NCBI GenBank assembly: GCA_905250125.1
Contig: CAJNOL010000650.1
Location: 1-64,000 of the forward strand
Length of the DNA stretch: 64,000 nt
Source: Rotaria sordida
Taxonomy: Eukaryota; Rotifera; Eurotatoria; Philodinida; Philodinidae
Direction of reading: 5' to 3'
A model generated the notes under the pieces. The model did no database searches. It was not told where the DNA came from and worked only from the letters and a program-made list of their open reading frames with translations. Shown one piece after another: positions 25,814 through 36,811 of this stretch. The translations under genes and the position numbers were made by a program. Numbering within the stretch: the first letter of the stretch is position 1; each line of letters begins with the position of its first letter.

Positions 25814-26728
25814 ATGTTAAATAGGTCAACTAATGGTGGTGGTGCCTCAACACCAGCTGGTGGTGGTGGAGGTTCAAAACGTCTAGCTCAACAACAGGCA
25901 CAAGTGGACGAAGTTGTGGATATAATGAGACAAAATGTTGATAAGGTGTTAGAACGTGACAAAAATTTGTCACTCCTTGATGATCGAGCTGGTATATTGA
26001 AAAAAAAAAATTTATAATTATTTATGTATTTATTATTTTTGAAGATAAATTACAACATAATGCAGCTCAATTTGAACAACATGCAGGAAAATTAAAACGA
26101 AAATTTTGGTTGAAGAATATGAAGGTAAATATCAAAAAATGATTATAAATATAGAAAAGTTTTTTTCTGCTTATTATCTTTGACGAAATAAATTATTATT
26201 ATTATTTTTTTCTAATGGGAATGATTAGATGATGATTATTTTGGGAATAATAGGCACTATTTTTGCCATAGTGGTAATAGGTAAAAAAAAGAACCTAATG
26301 TTGTTATTGTTTTACTTTTTTTTACCATGATCCCATTGTTATTGAATCGCACGTTTATCGTTAGCTTTTGATAGTTATATATATATATTTTTAAAATATG
26401 AATTTTTGATTAATTATTTATTCATTTAGCATGGATCTATTCGAAAGTTAAAGTAGTTGTACCTGCTCCTTCAACTGCTGATGTAACAACATCTATTCCA
26501 TCGGTAAATGATGGATTACCTAAAGTAGCCGGTGGTTCAATGGCTATACCAGGTGAACAAAAAGCAACATCAAAACGTCGTAAACATCGAACAACGGCAA
26601 CATCAACAATAGCAACTATTCTAGTCAGCTCAACAGTGGCACCAAAAAATGAAGATGATGGATCTAAAAATGAGGCAGATACTTCAAAAACAGTTATAAA
26701 ACGATTTATTCGTACACTTATACAATAG
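25814..26728 (+). CDS. VAMP: Synaptobrevin/VAMP v-SNARE, copy b, with long C-terminal tail
   Basis: Exons 25814-25991, 26045-26124, 26229-26280, 26430-26728; 202 residues against about 116 in vertebrate VAMP2. Seen: a Gly-rich N-terminus, then a near-canonical R-SNARE ([19 protein letters not shown], zero-layer Arg about 48), juxtamembrane [12 protein letters not shown], a membrane segment at about 87-107, and then about 95 further residues in the lumen or outside. Family members normally stop within a few residues of the anchor. The tail is Thr/Ser/Pro-rich with a basic patch (SKRRKHR) and ends in RFIRTLIQ. The last exon starts inside the membrane segment, so the tail is on the same exon as its end and cannot be skipped by losing one exon. 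Function of the tail is unknown. The VAMP identity is firm. Confidence 0.92.
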
Positions 26729-28223
26729 TCAATGATTGTCATCAAGCAAAAAAGAAACATATTTCTTCATTCCATCGTGACGCGATCCTCTTGCACTATT
26801 TTTTTTTTTGCTTTTCTCTCTTTTGGTTTTACACCTTCCATGTTGTTTTGTTTTGTTGTTCGTATACTAAAAATGATACTCATATTTATTTCTCTACAAA
26901 ATATATATTTTTTAGGGCACATCATCCACTTAATATTGTATAACTTTTATTCTTGAATATATAAATAAATTTTATTTCATTCCTTTTACTCATAAATCAA
27001 TAATAATTGATAATTGTTTCATGTTAATATGCTGAACTATGAATAGATATATTGAATTTTGTTTACTACGAACATAAACTTCGTGTATATGAGCAGATTC
27101 ATATAATCATAATCTTATTTGATTTATTCATGCAAATAATTGAGTACAAATACAGTATTGAGTTTCTTTAATATGCCAATTGTATGGATACAACGACCAG
27201 ACATATTACTCATTATGCGGAATAGTTTGGTTGTTCTGGTGCTTGTTGGAAAAAGAGTAGGTAGAACTAGAAATGCAACGATGACGGTGATCATCGGTCT
27301 TAGGTAGAGCGCTGCACTTCTCTAGACATGCATGTCTAAAATAATGCTAAATACGATGATCTTAGAGTCATTTTGACTATGTTGATCAGTATATCAAGCT
27401 CTCGAACTAAAAAATTGAGCTCGAGAATTTCGGCAAACCACCTATAGATTCGGATTCCTGGACTCCAAAAATCTTTAGTCTGTTTTTGTGAAAGTTTAGC
27501 TATTTTCTTGAAATAGTCTCCTTCATCGAAATCAACCCAAAATACCAAGAAAACACATGACATCACTCCAAAAAGAGCTAGCATAAAGCAATAAAAGTTG
27601 TCAATAAAAAAGAAAAAACAACTCATTTCTTACAGACGTTTGTGTAATTTTTCCCGTGAAATTAACCGTTGACTCAACTTGACTATAAAAGCATCTGTAA
27701 TAGAATTTTAATTCTTGTTTAATCTTTGATGAGGCTCAATTTGATTGTTTTCTTCTTTTTTTTTTCTTTGCTAGTCGAACACAAGGAACTGATAATGTTG
27801 AATTAGAAGTCATATCAATCGTCGTTGATGGTGCTGATTCAGTATATTTGACATGAACTGAATCACCAGGTGCAAAAGTATTAATTGTGGATTGACCAAA
27901 ATTTTCGATAAAGACTATTTGGCACACTCAATTCAATGTCAAACTAAAATTTTATCTAATAAACAAAGACTTATCACTATGGGAATTAATTATGAGAGTA
28001 TGAAAAGAGAATAAAATAGCTTTTTGCTAATATTTTTTATTTATTTTTGGGATATATAATTCTAGGGTGGGTGTGAATTAAGTAGAGACCCACACCTCAC
28101 ACCCAAAAATACTTGAAAAATAAAACTTTATAGGACCATTTTTGAATATATAGGAAATATAGAACGACTACGAAGCCTGCGCTGAAGTAACGAATAAAAG
28201 CAAAACACTTGAACACTTTTCTG
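26729..28223. other. Intergenic region between VAMP-b and the subtilase
   Basis: About 1.5 kb between convergent genes, so both 3' ends lie here. Minus-strand open frames at 27336-27626 and 27736-27927 contain protein-like runs (for example FDEGDYFKKIAKLSQKQT and APGDSVHVKYTES), but have no recognised domain. They could be decayed exons or chance. Confidence 0.4.
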
Positions 28224-31200
28224 CTATGGATAAAAAGATATGACAACCAGAAAAAAAGAAAGTTTTGCACTGTAGGTTGTGACGATTTGTGCCTTGCTTT
28301 CCATCATGCCAGAGGAAATGTTTAGAGGAGTCTTATATTCGATACCGAAGACTGGACTCGTCCAATTTTCATAGTCGCTATTGTTGTTCTCATCTCCGAA
28401 TATCTTCAGAGCTCGATACAAGAACATATAATTCCCAGCTGGCACTTGGACACCAGTGCTGAGTGTTCCATTCCAAGTAGCATTATAATGGTTGTCAGCA
28501 TCTGTCAGGTAGTTTCGAGAAACCCAATACCAAGGAAAACTAGGAACACTGCCAAGAATATTGACACCGACAACCTCAGTTTGATTGCCGCTGCCGAGAA
28601 TATCGAGTCGTACAACGGGTGAACCCATGCCGAGTCGCCAATTGAAATTGGGTAGACCAGTGGTAACATTGAATGTTTTATTGATACCAATAGGCTTCAG
28701 TGGTGAACTGTCATCAGATGAATTCGAGACATAGAGAGAGCGACTCTCAAAATCTGTGACTATGACCTGTTTCATATTGCAACCAATTCCCATATAAGGC
28801 AGATGGAAACTTTCGTTTTTGCTACTCTCAATGTTGATGTAGCCAGAGAAAACTGGGATGCGTTCTGTTTGTAACGTCCCGGGTCGTGAGAATGTCACTC
28901 TTACAATAGCGATACTCTTACCGGGAATGGTTAAGGCGACAGGCGAGATAATAGCTGTAGCATATTGTATATTGAGTTCAGGAGGAAAGCCCTGAGGAAA
29001 AGATGTATTCACGTTCAAAGTGTATGCAGTGGCTGCTCCTTGCTGCAAGTGACAGACAACTTAATAGAACAAGAAATTCAATGACAGATTGACTTACATG
29101 TGCGAGTATATATGACACGTCTCTTGAATCGGTGTTTGAAATAGTAAATTCCACTGTCTCGTTGAAGTGGACGGTATCATTCAAGGCCAGAATGTTCGGA
29201 CTAATTTCGGAAGTGTAGTGTATTGCTGCAAATGCATTAACCAAACCACCCCCTTGTTGAACAATAGGAGTCAAGTAAGAATGAGTCTGTTTCCCATCGT
29301 TAAAGAAAAGAGGAGTAGCCGTCGTAGCCAAAATTTGTCTGAGAGTCCGATAATCGATTATTGTTTGAGGTCTTTTTATACTTCTGTATAACGCAAGAAT
29401 GCCTGCAATATAAGGTGTGGCCATAGATGTTCCAGAAAGTACAGCATAAGCACCCATATCAGTAAGATAAGTCGATAAGATATTTCCACCAGGAGCAGAA
29501 ACTTCTGGCTTGACGTACAGCTCATTTGTAGGAGACCATGACGAAAATTTACTCATTGTGCCACCTGTAATGTTGTTGGGTATATCGAGGATAGTTGTTG
29601 TTGAATTAGCCGGGAAGTAAAAGGTAACCGTACGTTCTTCTTTTAGATGGATGATCCACTGATTACCTAACTCAGCTGAAACCATGGCTGATACAACTCC
29701 ATTTGGACTCTGCGGATTAACAATGAGATTTTCATTGTTGTAGAAAATAATATATTGAGCACCGCACTTTTGAACATTAGCAATTTTACGGAGAAAGGTG
29801 CATGTGCCTCTACGAATCAGAACAATTTTCTCCGACAACGATGATGTATTACATCGTAATTCAGTGCAAGCATCAGCTGGATTGCTTGTATTGAAGTCAA
29901 GAGCATACAGTGAATATCCAGAGATGTTTGTAGGATATGGATTATTTGCAGGAAAGTATTGAAAAGTTGTATTGAGTCCCGAGTTGATAGCAAAATATCC
30001 ATGAGACACTGCTCGAGGGATCGTAATACTATCAACCGACCCAACAGCAATGGCATCAATACTGATTGCTGGCGTTGAAGCGAAGAATAATCCTTATTGC
30101 AATCAAAATGTCATTTTGTCTCAATCAAAAACTTTTATCTTTTCTTACCAGCATCGCCTTCGTTGCCAGCAGCAAGAGTACAAGATACACCGGCTCTAGC
30201 AATTCTGCTCACAAGTACCGCTAACGGATCTTCTGTCCATCCAGAGGCGTCACCAAGAGAAGCGGTGATAATTTGAGCTGAACTCAAAAGATAGCAGGTT
30301 CATAAATAAAAAAATGAAGAGATATGATATTTACCACCAGCTTCATAAGCAGCACTAAAGGCAGCAATGATGACATCGTTTGCAGCACCACCACTACATC
30401 CGAAAACTCGATACATTCCAAGAGTGGCATTTGGAGCAACACCCGTGAATACAGGAGTGTTAGCGCCAATAATACCACTCACGTGTGTACCATGTCCGTT
30501 GCAATCGAGCGGATATGGATCAGGAATGCCAAAGTTATATCCAGTATAATTATCGCCAACAAAGTCATAACCGAACTGAATCTTGTAGTCCAAGCCAAAG
30601 CCTCCACCTAATGCTGGATGCCTATACAATTAATTAGATGAATGCTGATTTGCGCAGAAAAATATGATCGTACCTGTAGTCAACACCAGTATCTATGATG
30701 GCAATAGAAATACCCTCACCTTTATATCCCTGGGCATGCAGTTTATCAACACCGCTCATTACATGAGGAGCATACGGATTTGTGTAAGTTTCATTCTCAG
30801 CTTCATTAATGAACTCCGAGAGATTAATAATGCTTTTAACACTAGTAGCGGGTCTAGAATAGACAGTTACGGGCCAAATAGCAGACACTGAATCTAAAGT
30901 TGCAATGGCAGACATATCATCATGATTGTTTAGATGGAAGGAAGCACCGATGAAGAGATGAGAAGAGAAATTGAGATAAGGAGTCACATCAGTTTTCATG
31001 CTAGCTAGTTTCTGATAAAACAATTCGTGCTACAATAAAAAGATAGTGATCAACTTTTGATGGTTATTGTATAGCCATACATGATTACTCGTTTGTAAAC
31101 GAGTCAGAGAGGAAGAGAATTCTACAATGTAGGCGCCAGGAACAATTGAACGCGTCTTTTTGACACTGTTTGACTTGATAGCGGTGGTGGAAGGAAGAAA

Positions 31201-31254
31201 GAAGCCGATCGGTACCAAAACAAGCCAGAAAAAGGATTGAATTGGTGGAATCAT
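28224..31254 (-). CDS. Secreted S8 subtilisin-like protease with PA domain (complete)
   Basis: Exons, from the start: 31081-31254, 30674-31029, 30335-30621, 30149-30277, 29098-30092, 28224-29042; 919 residues with five introns of 51-57 bases. Seen: signal peptide (about 1-25), inhibitor-type propeptide (PGAYIVEF), catalytic Asp171 in IIDTGVDY, His220 in NGHGTHVSG, oxyanion Asn311 in AAGNEG, a protease-associated insert at about 385-480, catalytic Ser538 in SGTSMATP, then a C-terminal fibronectin-like region and many N-glycosylation sites. The hydrophobic C-terminal end could be a GPI signal, but this is uncertain. Known: this layout matches the Vpr/C5a-peptidase-like S8A group common in fungi and bacteria. 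The coding sequence is visibly richer in G+C than its neighbours, with more C- and G-ending codons. It is likely active and exported, digesting extracellular protein. Horizontal acquisition is my inference. Confidence 0.93.
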
Positions 31255-32756
31255 TATTGACGTTATTTTCTAGATAATCTAGAGCGAAACTAGAGAAACC
31301 CAAGTAAACGAATCCGATACCGGATTCGACCAACCGACAGTATCCAATGAGGCCCTGATAAAGAAATCACTAACAAATCCAACGGTCAGATCCGTATTAA
31401 TTTTCGATGATATGTGACTGTCCAACCGTTAGATATATCAACTATCGGACTTCAATAAGACTGCTATAAGTCTCTAATTGACTTTTCGATTTCTTTTGGA
31501 TGGTTAATTCGTGCTAGTGAACTTATTGTGAAAGAACATGATTCGAAAAAGATTTGATATCTTTGTTCGTTTTTGATAGAATCAAATACTAGGAGCTAAG
31601 CGGACATCCAATACCAAGGATTCGGATGTAATTTAGACATCCGATTTTCGATGATATTTGTATGGGATTCAACGGGTTTTAATGAAACTCTGAGGGCATC
31701 TGATAAAATCTCATTGTTAAATTGATTCTCCTAGGAAGAATCAACAAAGAATAGCAACATACTTCACATTAGTTGAAAAAATTATTTCATACTATTGTAT
31801 TTTGATCGGTTTCGTCTGTGTAACTATAAGCATCAACCATCATGTCCTTTTCTCTCTTATATTAATAACATTAAGTGCCCATATGTGAACGATACCAGTA
31901 TCGTGCTGTAAAGGAGCGATGTAAGAGACTCTACACCAAACTCTTTCTTTGAAGAGAAGAGGATAACCGTGCATCCCTTCGGTATACAGTAACAGAACAG
32001 GAGAAGAATAGTAATAAAAACTACTTAAGCATTGCAAATATATAGATGAATAGTGTATCCTTTGCATATTTCTATTCTGAGAATATGACACTTATCAACA
32101 ATCGTCAAAATCATCGAGAAGAAATTATCGCAAAGGGCACTGTTGGATAGGGCCATAAATTTGACTCCACCTTAGTTATGACTTTGAATAGGTAAAACAG
32201 AAAGAGCATGAAAATTTGCCCATTTTGGTATATTTTTTTATTTTTACTCAACATAAGAATCAAAACAAATGTTTTTTACCGTGTTAAGGTAAGTTTTTTA
32301 TGACTTACATGAATTCTATTGATGTGGTCGCTCTCTTAATATGGAATTCAAAATATTCATAGCTACCAATAGAAGTTGTATCAGTTCATATCCTTCGAGG
32401 CTTTTTCTTAGAATAAGATCCTATTTACGTAAGGTGTGCGTAAAGCAATATTTTAGTAAAATATTGCTTTCATCTATTTATATATCATTCGAGAGAGCAT
32501 GAAAAGTTGGCTATAAATATCTTAATTTGAAATTGAGTCGACTCCGTTTTAGTAGTAAATGCGGAAACTTCGGATTTAAATCCGAGAGTTATGTGTACTT
32601 CAAAAAGTGAATCAGACGGATCAGCCATCCTAGAATGTGTGAACATCAAAATTATACTGGGGAACCTACCCTCTAAAATGTTGATTTCTATTGGGTATTG
32701 CCAAACCAATAGGACTTGGGACCGAATACAGCTCAAATTTGAACTCTTCACCTTGA

Positions 32757-32864
32757 TTAAGGCCTTGTCTCCACTAGAAAATTTAATACCGAATTAAGAA
32801 ACTTGANNNNNNNNNNATACGAAGTTAATACTGTATTATTTTTCTAGTGGAGACAAGGCCTTAC
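32757..32864. repeat. Inverted repeat with assembly gap in its loop
   Basis: Left arm TTAAGGCCTTGTCTCCACTA and right arm TAGTGGAGACAAGGCCTTA surround ten N at 32807-32816. The arm sequence resembles a hAT-type terminal repeat. The gap probably marks where assembly failed in a hairpin, so the true loop may be longer. Confidence 0.75.
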
Positions 32865-33381
32865 CCTAAGAAAGTCGTTTTCCCTATAACTTCATTTCTA
32901 TTGGTCACTGCTCAACCAATAGTATTTCGAGACGAATGGAACACAGATTCGAGTTCTCCACCCCAGAAAACCTCGAAGCATCATCACTGTGATCGGAAGA
33001 TAGAGCTCGAATTGTGGATCAATTAGAGCGTGGACAAAAACAGAACCGATTTCCGTCTAATTATCTTTGCAATAGCTGAGTTGGCTTTCTTGTTTCCTTA
33101 TGTTTTATATACCATTTTGTAGCTCGTGAAATTCTCTATCGAATGGTATATAATAGTTGGGGTTTTATTTGACAATGATAGGAAAAGTTTTTTACGAAAG
33201 CGGAGATAAGTCGATCTTCGCACAGGGAAGCATAGGGAAAAATGACTATTTTTGCAATAACTCAGCAATGGCTCGGCCAATCATTCTCATCTTCGAATTC
33301 GACCGAGATATTGTTGAGACCAAGCTGTGTAGAAAATTTCATCGTGATCGGACTCTCCTTACAAAAGTTATCGTGTATACG

Positions 33382-33400
33382 GACGGCCGGCCGGCCGGAC
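33382..33400. repeat. GGCC/CCGG tandem run
   Basis: Short GGACGGCCGGCCGGCCGG-type run in otherwise AT-rich DNA, probably part of a dispersed repeat. Confidence 0.6.
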
Positions 33401-34140
33401 ACTCTGACCGATTCTAGAGTGTACTCACTTTTTGAGTACACAAAAAAAAGAATCCTAAAAACTTAGAAGGTGTGAAAAATGAATCACAAGAGGCTCCGGA
33501 TATGGATGTGGGTGTATGTACAGTGTGTAGGTGCGAGTGAGAAGAACATCCTCATTCATGCACAACCATACACTCTTTGAGATGCCATTTGTAAGCAAAT
33601 AGAACGTCCTCTAGAAGATTGGAAAAAATTATATCAGCTGGATCTCGATACTTCAATTTCGCGTTTATACGAATATTTTCTGAGTTTTCGTTCTCGACAC
33701 CATCGTGACACGAATTACAACTTTCGAAAAATGACTCATTTTTCATTTAATTCGAATTAATAACATCTATCCTTAGAGCCAAGACAGAAAGATCTTGAGA
33801 TATAACTAATGCGCTTCAGTTTGATCTGATTAGATCTCTTTGAAGCAGTCCATTCTCGATGATTGATCAATTTCTCAACAATTTATTTAATAATGACTAA
33901 TCAATGAGTTATTTGAAAACAAAACCATGCGAAAATTTTTATATTTGATATGTTCAACTAAATCAATCATATGTAGCTTACGAGCAAAATAGAATAGTAA
34001 ATAAATGTTTAACAGATAGACTAACGACACATCTACTATATTAGTTTGGTAATGCCGTGATAAGTAAAGGTACATGTTGACACATCAGTTCTAGTCTAAA
34101 TATTTTGAAAAAAAAAAGAAAACTAATCATTAAAATTTTC

Positions 34141-34146
34141 TTTATT
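34141..34146 (-). terminator. Likely polyadenylation signal of the dioxygenase gene
   Basis: AATAAA on the minus strand, 17 bases after the stop codon. It implies a very short 3' UTR. Confidence 0.5.
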
Positions 34147-34163
34147 AAGTTTATATCATTCAT

Positions 34164-35495
34164 TTACAATTCAAGAGCTGAAATCGGTTCAAATTTTTCT
34201 TGAAAAATTCGTAATCTATCTTTAAAATTATCTAGATCAGTATAACATCCTTTCAACCATCGTTCACCACTTAATGGATCAAATTCACGTCTTGCATGAA
34301 GAATTCGGCGATTCTGAAATATTACGCATTGATCTTTTTCTAGAATTAATTCCAATTGATTATTTTGATCTTCTATTAAATCACGAAAATATTGAAAAGC
34401 TCGAATAAATTTTCGAAATTCAGATTTTGACGTATCACTTTCAAATGGAGCTTGAAATGGTGGTGAATAATTAATATGATCAATACGATTATCTAATGAA
34501 TATCTATTTAATACAATAGTTGGACGTGTAAAATGATAATGTCGACCAGCATTTCTATAATGAAAAGTTACAGGATATGAACAAAGTATTTCAAAAGCTT
34601 CCGGATCATTTTGACGAAGAATTTCAGCTGCTCGAAATGCATCAACATAATATGATGCACCTCCATTAACATTATTTACAAGTGAATGTAAAAATTGTAA
34701 ACCTGGTGGTGCTTCAAAATATAATAAATCCATATGAAGTCCAAGTCGTTGAGATGTATAAGCAACATTAATAGCTTGTTGAATATTTCGAACATCCCAT
34801 GTTTTACCATAGAATGTATGACGAATTTCACCTATTCTTTCAACAAGACGTTCAACAGTAAATTCTCCTTGAACATTATCAATAAAAATAAGACCATAAT
34901 CATGAAGATATTTTAAGGCTGTATAAAATTTTTGATCTGAATAAAGATAATCATTACATTGAATATGTAGATTTATTTGTTGAATATGATTTCGATTCCA
35001 ATTAATAAATGGACGATCATTATATCTTGAACGTGTAATATTTTTTAATGTTGAATATGTTTGAAGCCATGTACTTAAGTATAAACTACGATGTATATGA
35101 GAATTTTTTTCATTTAATAATGATTGATTCCAATATATTTCAAGAATATTATTATTTAATATTTTAATTCCTGTTTGTTGTTGTGGAGAAATAGTCAATG
35201 GAATATCTGTAGTATTATAAAGTTTTTGTTTTGTTGATAAATCAATACATTGATGACATTGACATGAATCTCGTAAAAATATCCAATCATATTTATATTC
35301 TTTATTATTAATAATTAAAGTTACATGTGTATCATTAACTGATTTTAATTCTAATTGTATTTGATTATTTTTATGTATATTATTAAAAGAATTTTCAATA
35401 TTAATTTGTCTATATAGTGAAGAAAATTGAATAGAATATTGTTTTTGTCGTATTGAAAAATTATTTAATAATCGAATTATTCGAGGTATTAACAT
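34164..35495 (-). CDS. Gamma-butyrobetaine/trimethyllysine-type 2-oxoglutarate dioxygenase, intronless
   Basis: One open frame of 443 residues. Seen: a basic, Arg-containing N-terminus without acids that may be a mitochondrial presequence; an N-terminal zinc site CQCHQC (Cys78, 80, 83; His133 or 135 as partner); the double-stranded beta-helix with iron ligands His254 and Asp256 in LGLHMDLLYF and His400 in RRILHARREF; and a likely 2-oxoglutarate-binding Arg412 in GERWLKGCY. Known: BBOX1 and TMLHE catalyse the last and first hydroxylations of carnitine synthesis and share this fold and zinc site. The run INYSPPFQAPF reminds me of fungal and invertebrate gamma-butyrobetaine hydroxylases more than of human BBOX1. 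All sites look intact. Odd: there is no intron, while most neighbours have many. Retrogene or horizontal gain are both possible. Which of the two substrates is used cannot be read from sequence. Confidence 0.88.
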   Translation of the reverse strand: MLIPRIIRLLNNFSIRQKQYSIQFSSLYRQINIENSFNNIHKNNQIQLELKSVNDTHVTLIINNKEYKYDWIFLRDSCQCHQCIDLSTKQKLYNTTDIPLTISPQQQTGIKILNNNILEIYWNQSLLNEKNSHIHRSLYLSTWLQTYSTLKNITRSRYNDRPFINWNRNHIQQINLHIQCNDYLYSDQKFYTALKYLHDYGLIFIDNVQGEFTVERLVERIGEIRHTFYGKTWDVRNIQQAINVAYTSQRLGLHMDLLYFEAPPGLQFLHSLVNNVNGGASYYVDAFRAAEILRQNDPEAFEILCSYPVTFHYRNAGRHYHFTRPTIVLNRYSLDNRIDHINYSPPFQAPFESDTSKSEFRKFIRAFQYFRDLIEDQNNQLELILEKDQCVIFQNRRILHARREFDPLSGERWLKGCYTDLDNFKDRLRIFQEKFEPISALEL

Positions 35496-36811
35496 TTTGT
35501 TTTTAGAAATATTGAAATTTAATATCTAAGAGAATAGAAAAATATTACTATATATTTTCATTTATTATATTCAATGGAATAGATATCCAAAGTACAACTA
35601 TGAATGACTGATAAGAATGAAATATATTCGTATAAATTTACACATCATGATAAGATAAATGAGTGTAAAGTACACTAGGTGAATAAAAATAACTTCGAAT
35701 TAAATAAAATAGAATGAGAATCACTTGAAAGGATCATATAGATTATCATACAGCTATACAAATATTTTTCTAAATTATTTCTATCAATTCTAAGTCGATG
35801 TAAATTGCAGAACGCACAAAATCAAAGGATATTTTTTTTCTTCTTTTCTTTGCATTTTGTTAGATAGAGTATGATAGCTGTTTAAAAAATGCTTTTTTTT
35901 TTCAAATGAGTTTTGCAACCAGAATTTTTCAAAAGACCTACTTTTTTTTGAAAAGAACGTCAATTTTCGATAATCGACACATTTTCAAAACTGAATCAAG
36001 AAAATTAATTTCTATTCTAAATCTGAAAAGGAATACTTTTGAAATGAGAACGAAATGAAATCTTTGATCTTTCTTATATAAAAAAAAGGAGGTCACTTGA
36101 AAATTTTTCTTTAAAACCCATTAGAGAAAAAAATGAAAATCCCATATATTTTTAATCGATTCGTCACGTTTTTATATATGTATATATATAAAACGAATAA
36201 CAAATTGTCCTGTAATGTGTTGCATTTGCCATACGCTATTAATACACACACAACAGTGATATTTATATCAATAGTTGATATCATAACAATGAAAAGAAAA
36301 AAGAAATGTACCGAAGATAGAAGTGATTTACTAAAAATTTTAGTTATTTAATCATCAATATATTATATTAACTGATGAGAATTTAATTACTAATAAACGA
36401 GCAAAGAATTAATTATCAAAATAATCTTTTACTTTTGTAATAAAATACAAAAAATATTTTTCATCTTTTTTTGTACTATTTCGATATCGAAAATGATTTC
36501 AACTTATTCCCTACGAAATATTTTTTTTTTTTGTGTTATAATTATCAACATTAAATATAATTGAATTTGTATCAAATCTAGATTTTTTTTTTTATCACAG
36601 GCAAAATCTTCTTATTGGAAATCAATAAAAAGAATATAAAACAAAAGTTCACAAATATCACACACACAAAAACACGCACTGGGTATTGTCATTTAATATA
36701 GTCACCGTTATTGAGAGCACATATATATATAGAAAAAGATGACTAGTGGAATGAGAAGGCATAATGAAATAAATTCAAAATAAAAAAACATGATTTATAT
36801 TTGTATATGTT
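35496..36811. other. Intergenic region
   Basis: About 1.3 kb of AT-rich DNA between the dioxygenase start and the GPCR stop. It has short (TA)n runs (for example 36170-36190 and 36721-36730). Apart from the expected dioxygenase promoter and GPCR 3' end, I see nothing in it. Confidence 0.5.

Larger units (their letters stand above)
31255..34163. other. Intergenic region with repeat relics and an assembly gap
   Basis: About 2.9 kb without a recognisable gene. It holds a 10-N gap inside an inverted repeat (32757-32864), two diverged direct repeats (about 32680-32755 and 32900-32970, sharing TTCTATTGG and AACCAATAG), and at 33382-33400 a run of GGCC units next to a GTGTACTCA/TGAGTACAC palindrome. 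Short open frames here have no protein features. Confidence 0.5.

Noticed and set aside
26437-26760. Minus-strand open frame across the last VAMP-b exon
   Set aside because: Antisense shadow of a real exon; the plus-strand frame has the splice phase and continues a VAMP membrane segment.
28505-30611. Several open frames on both strands inside the subtilase
   Set aside because: Shadows of the protease exons; only the chosen frame carries the catalytic triad and joins through the splice sites.
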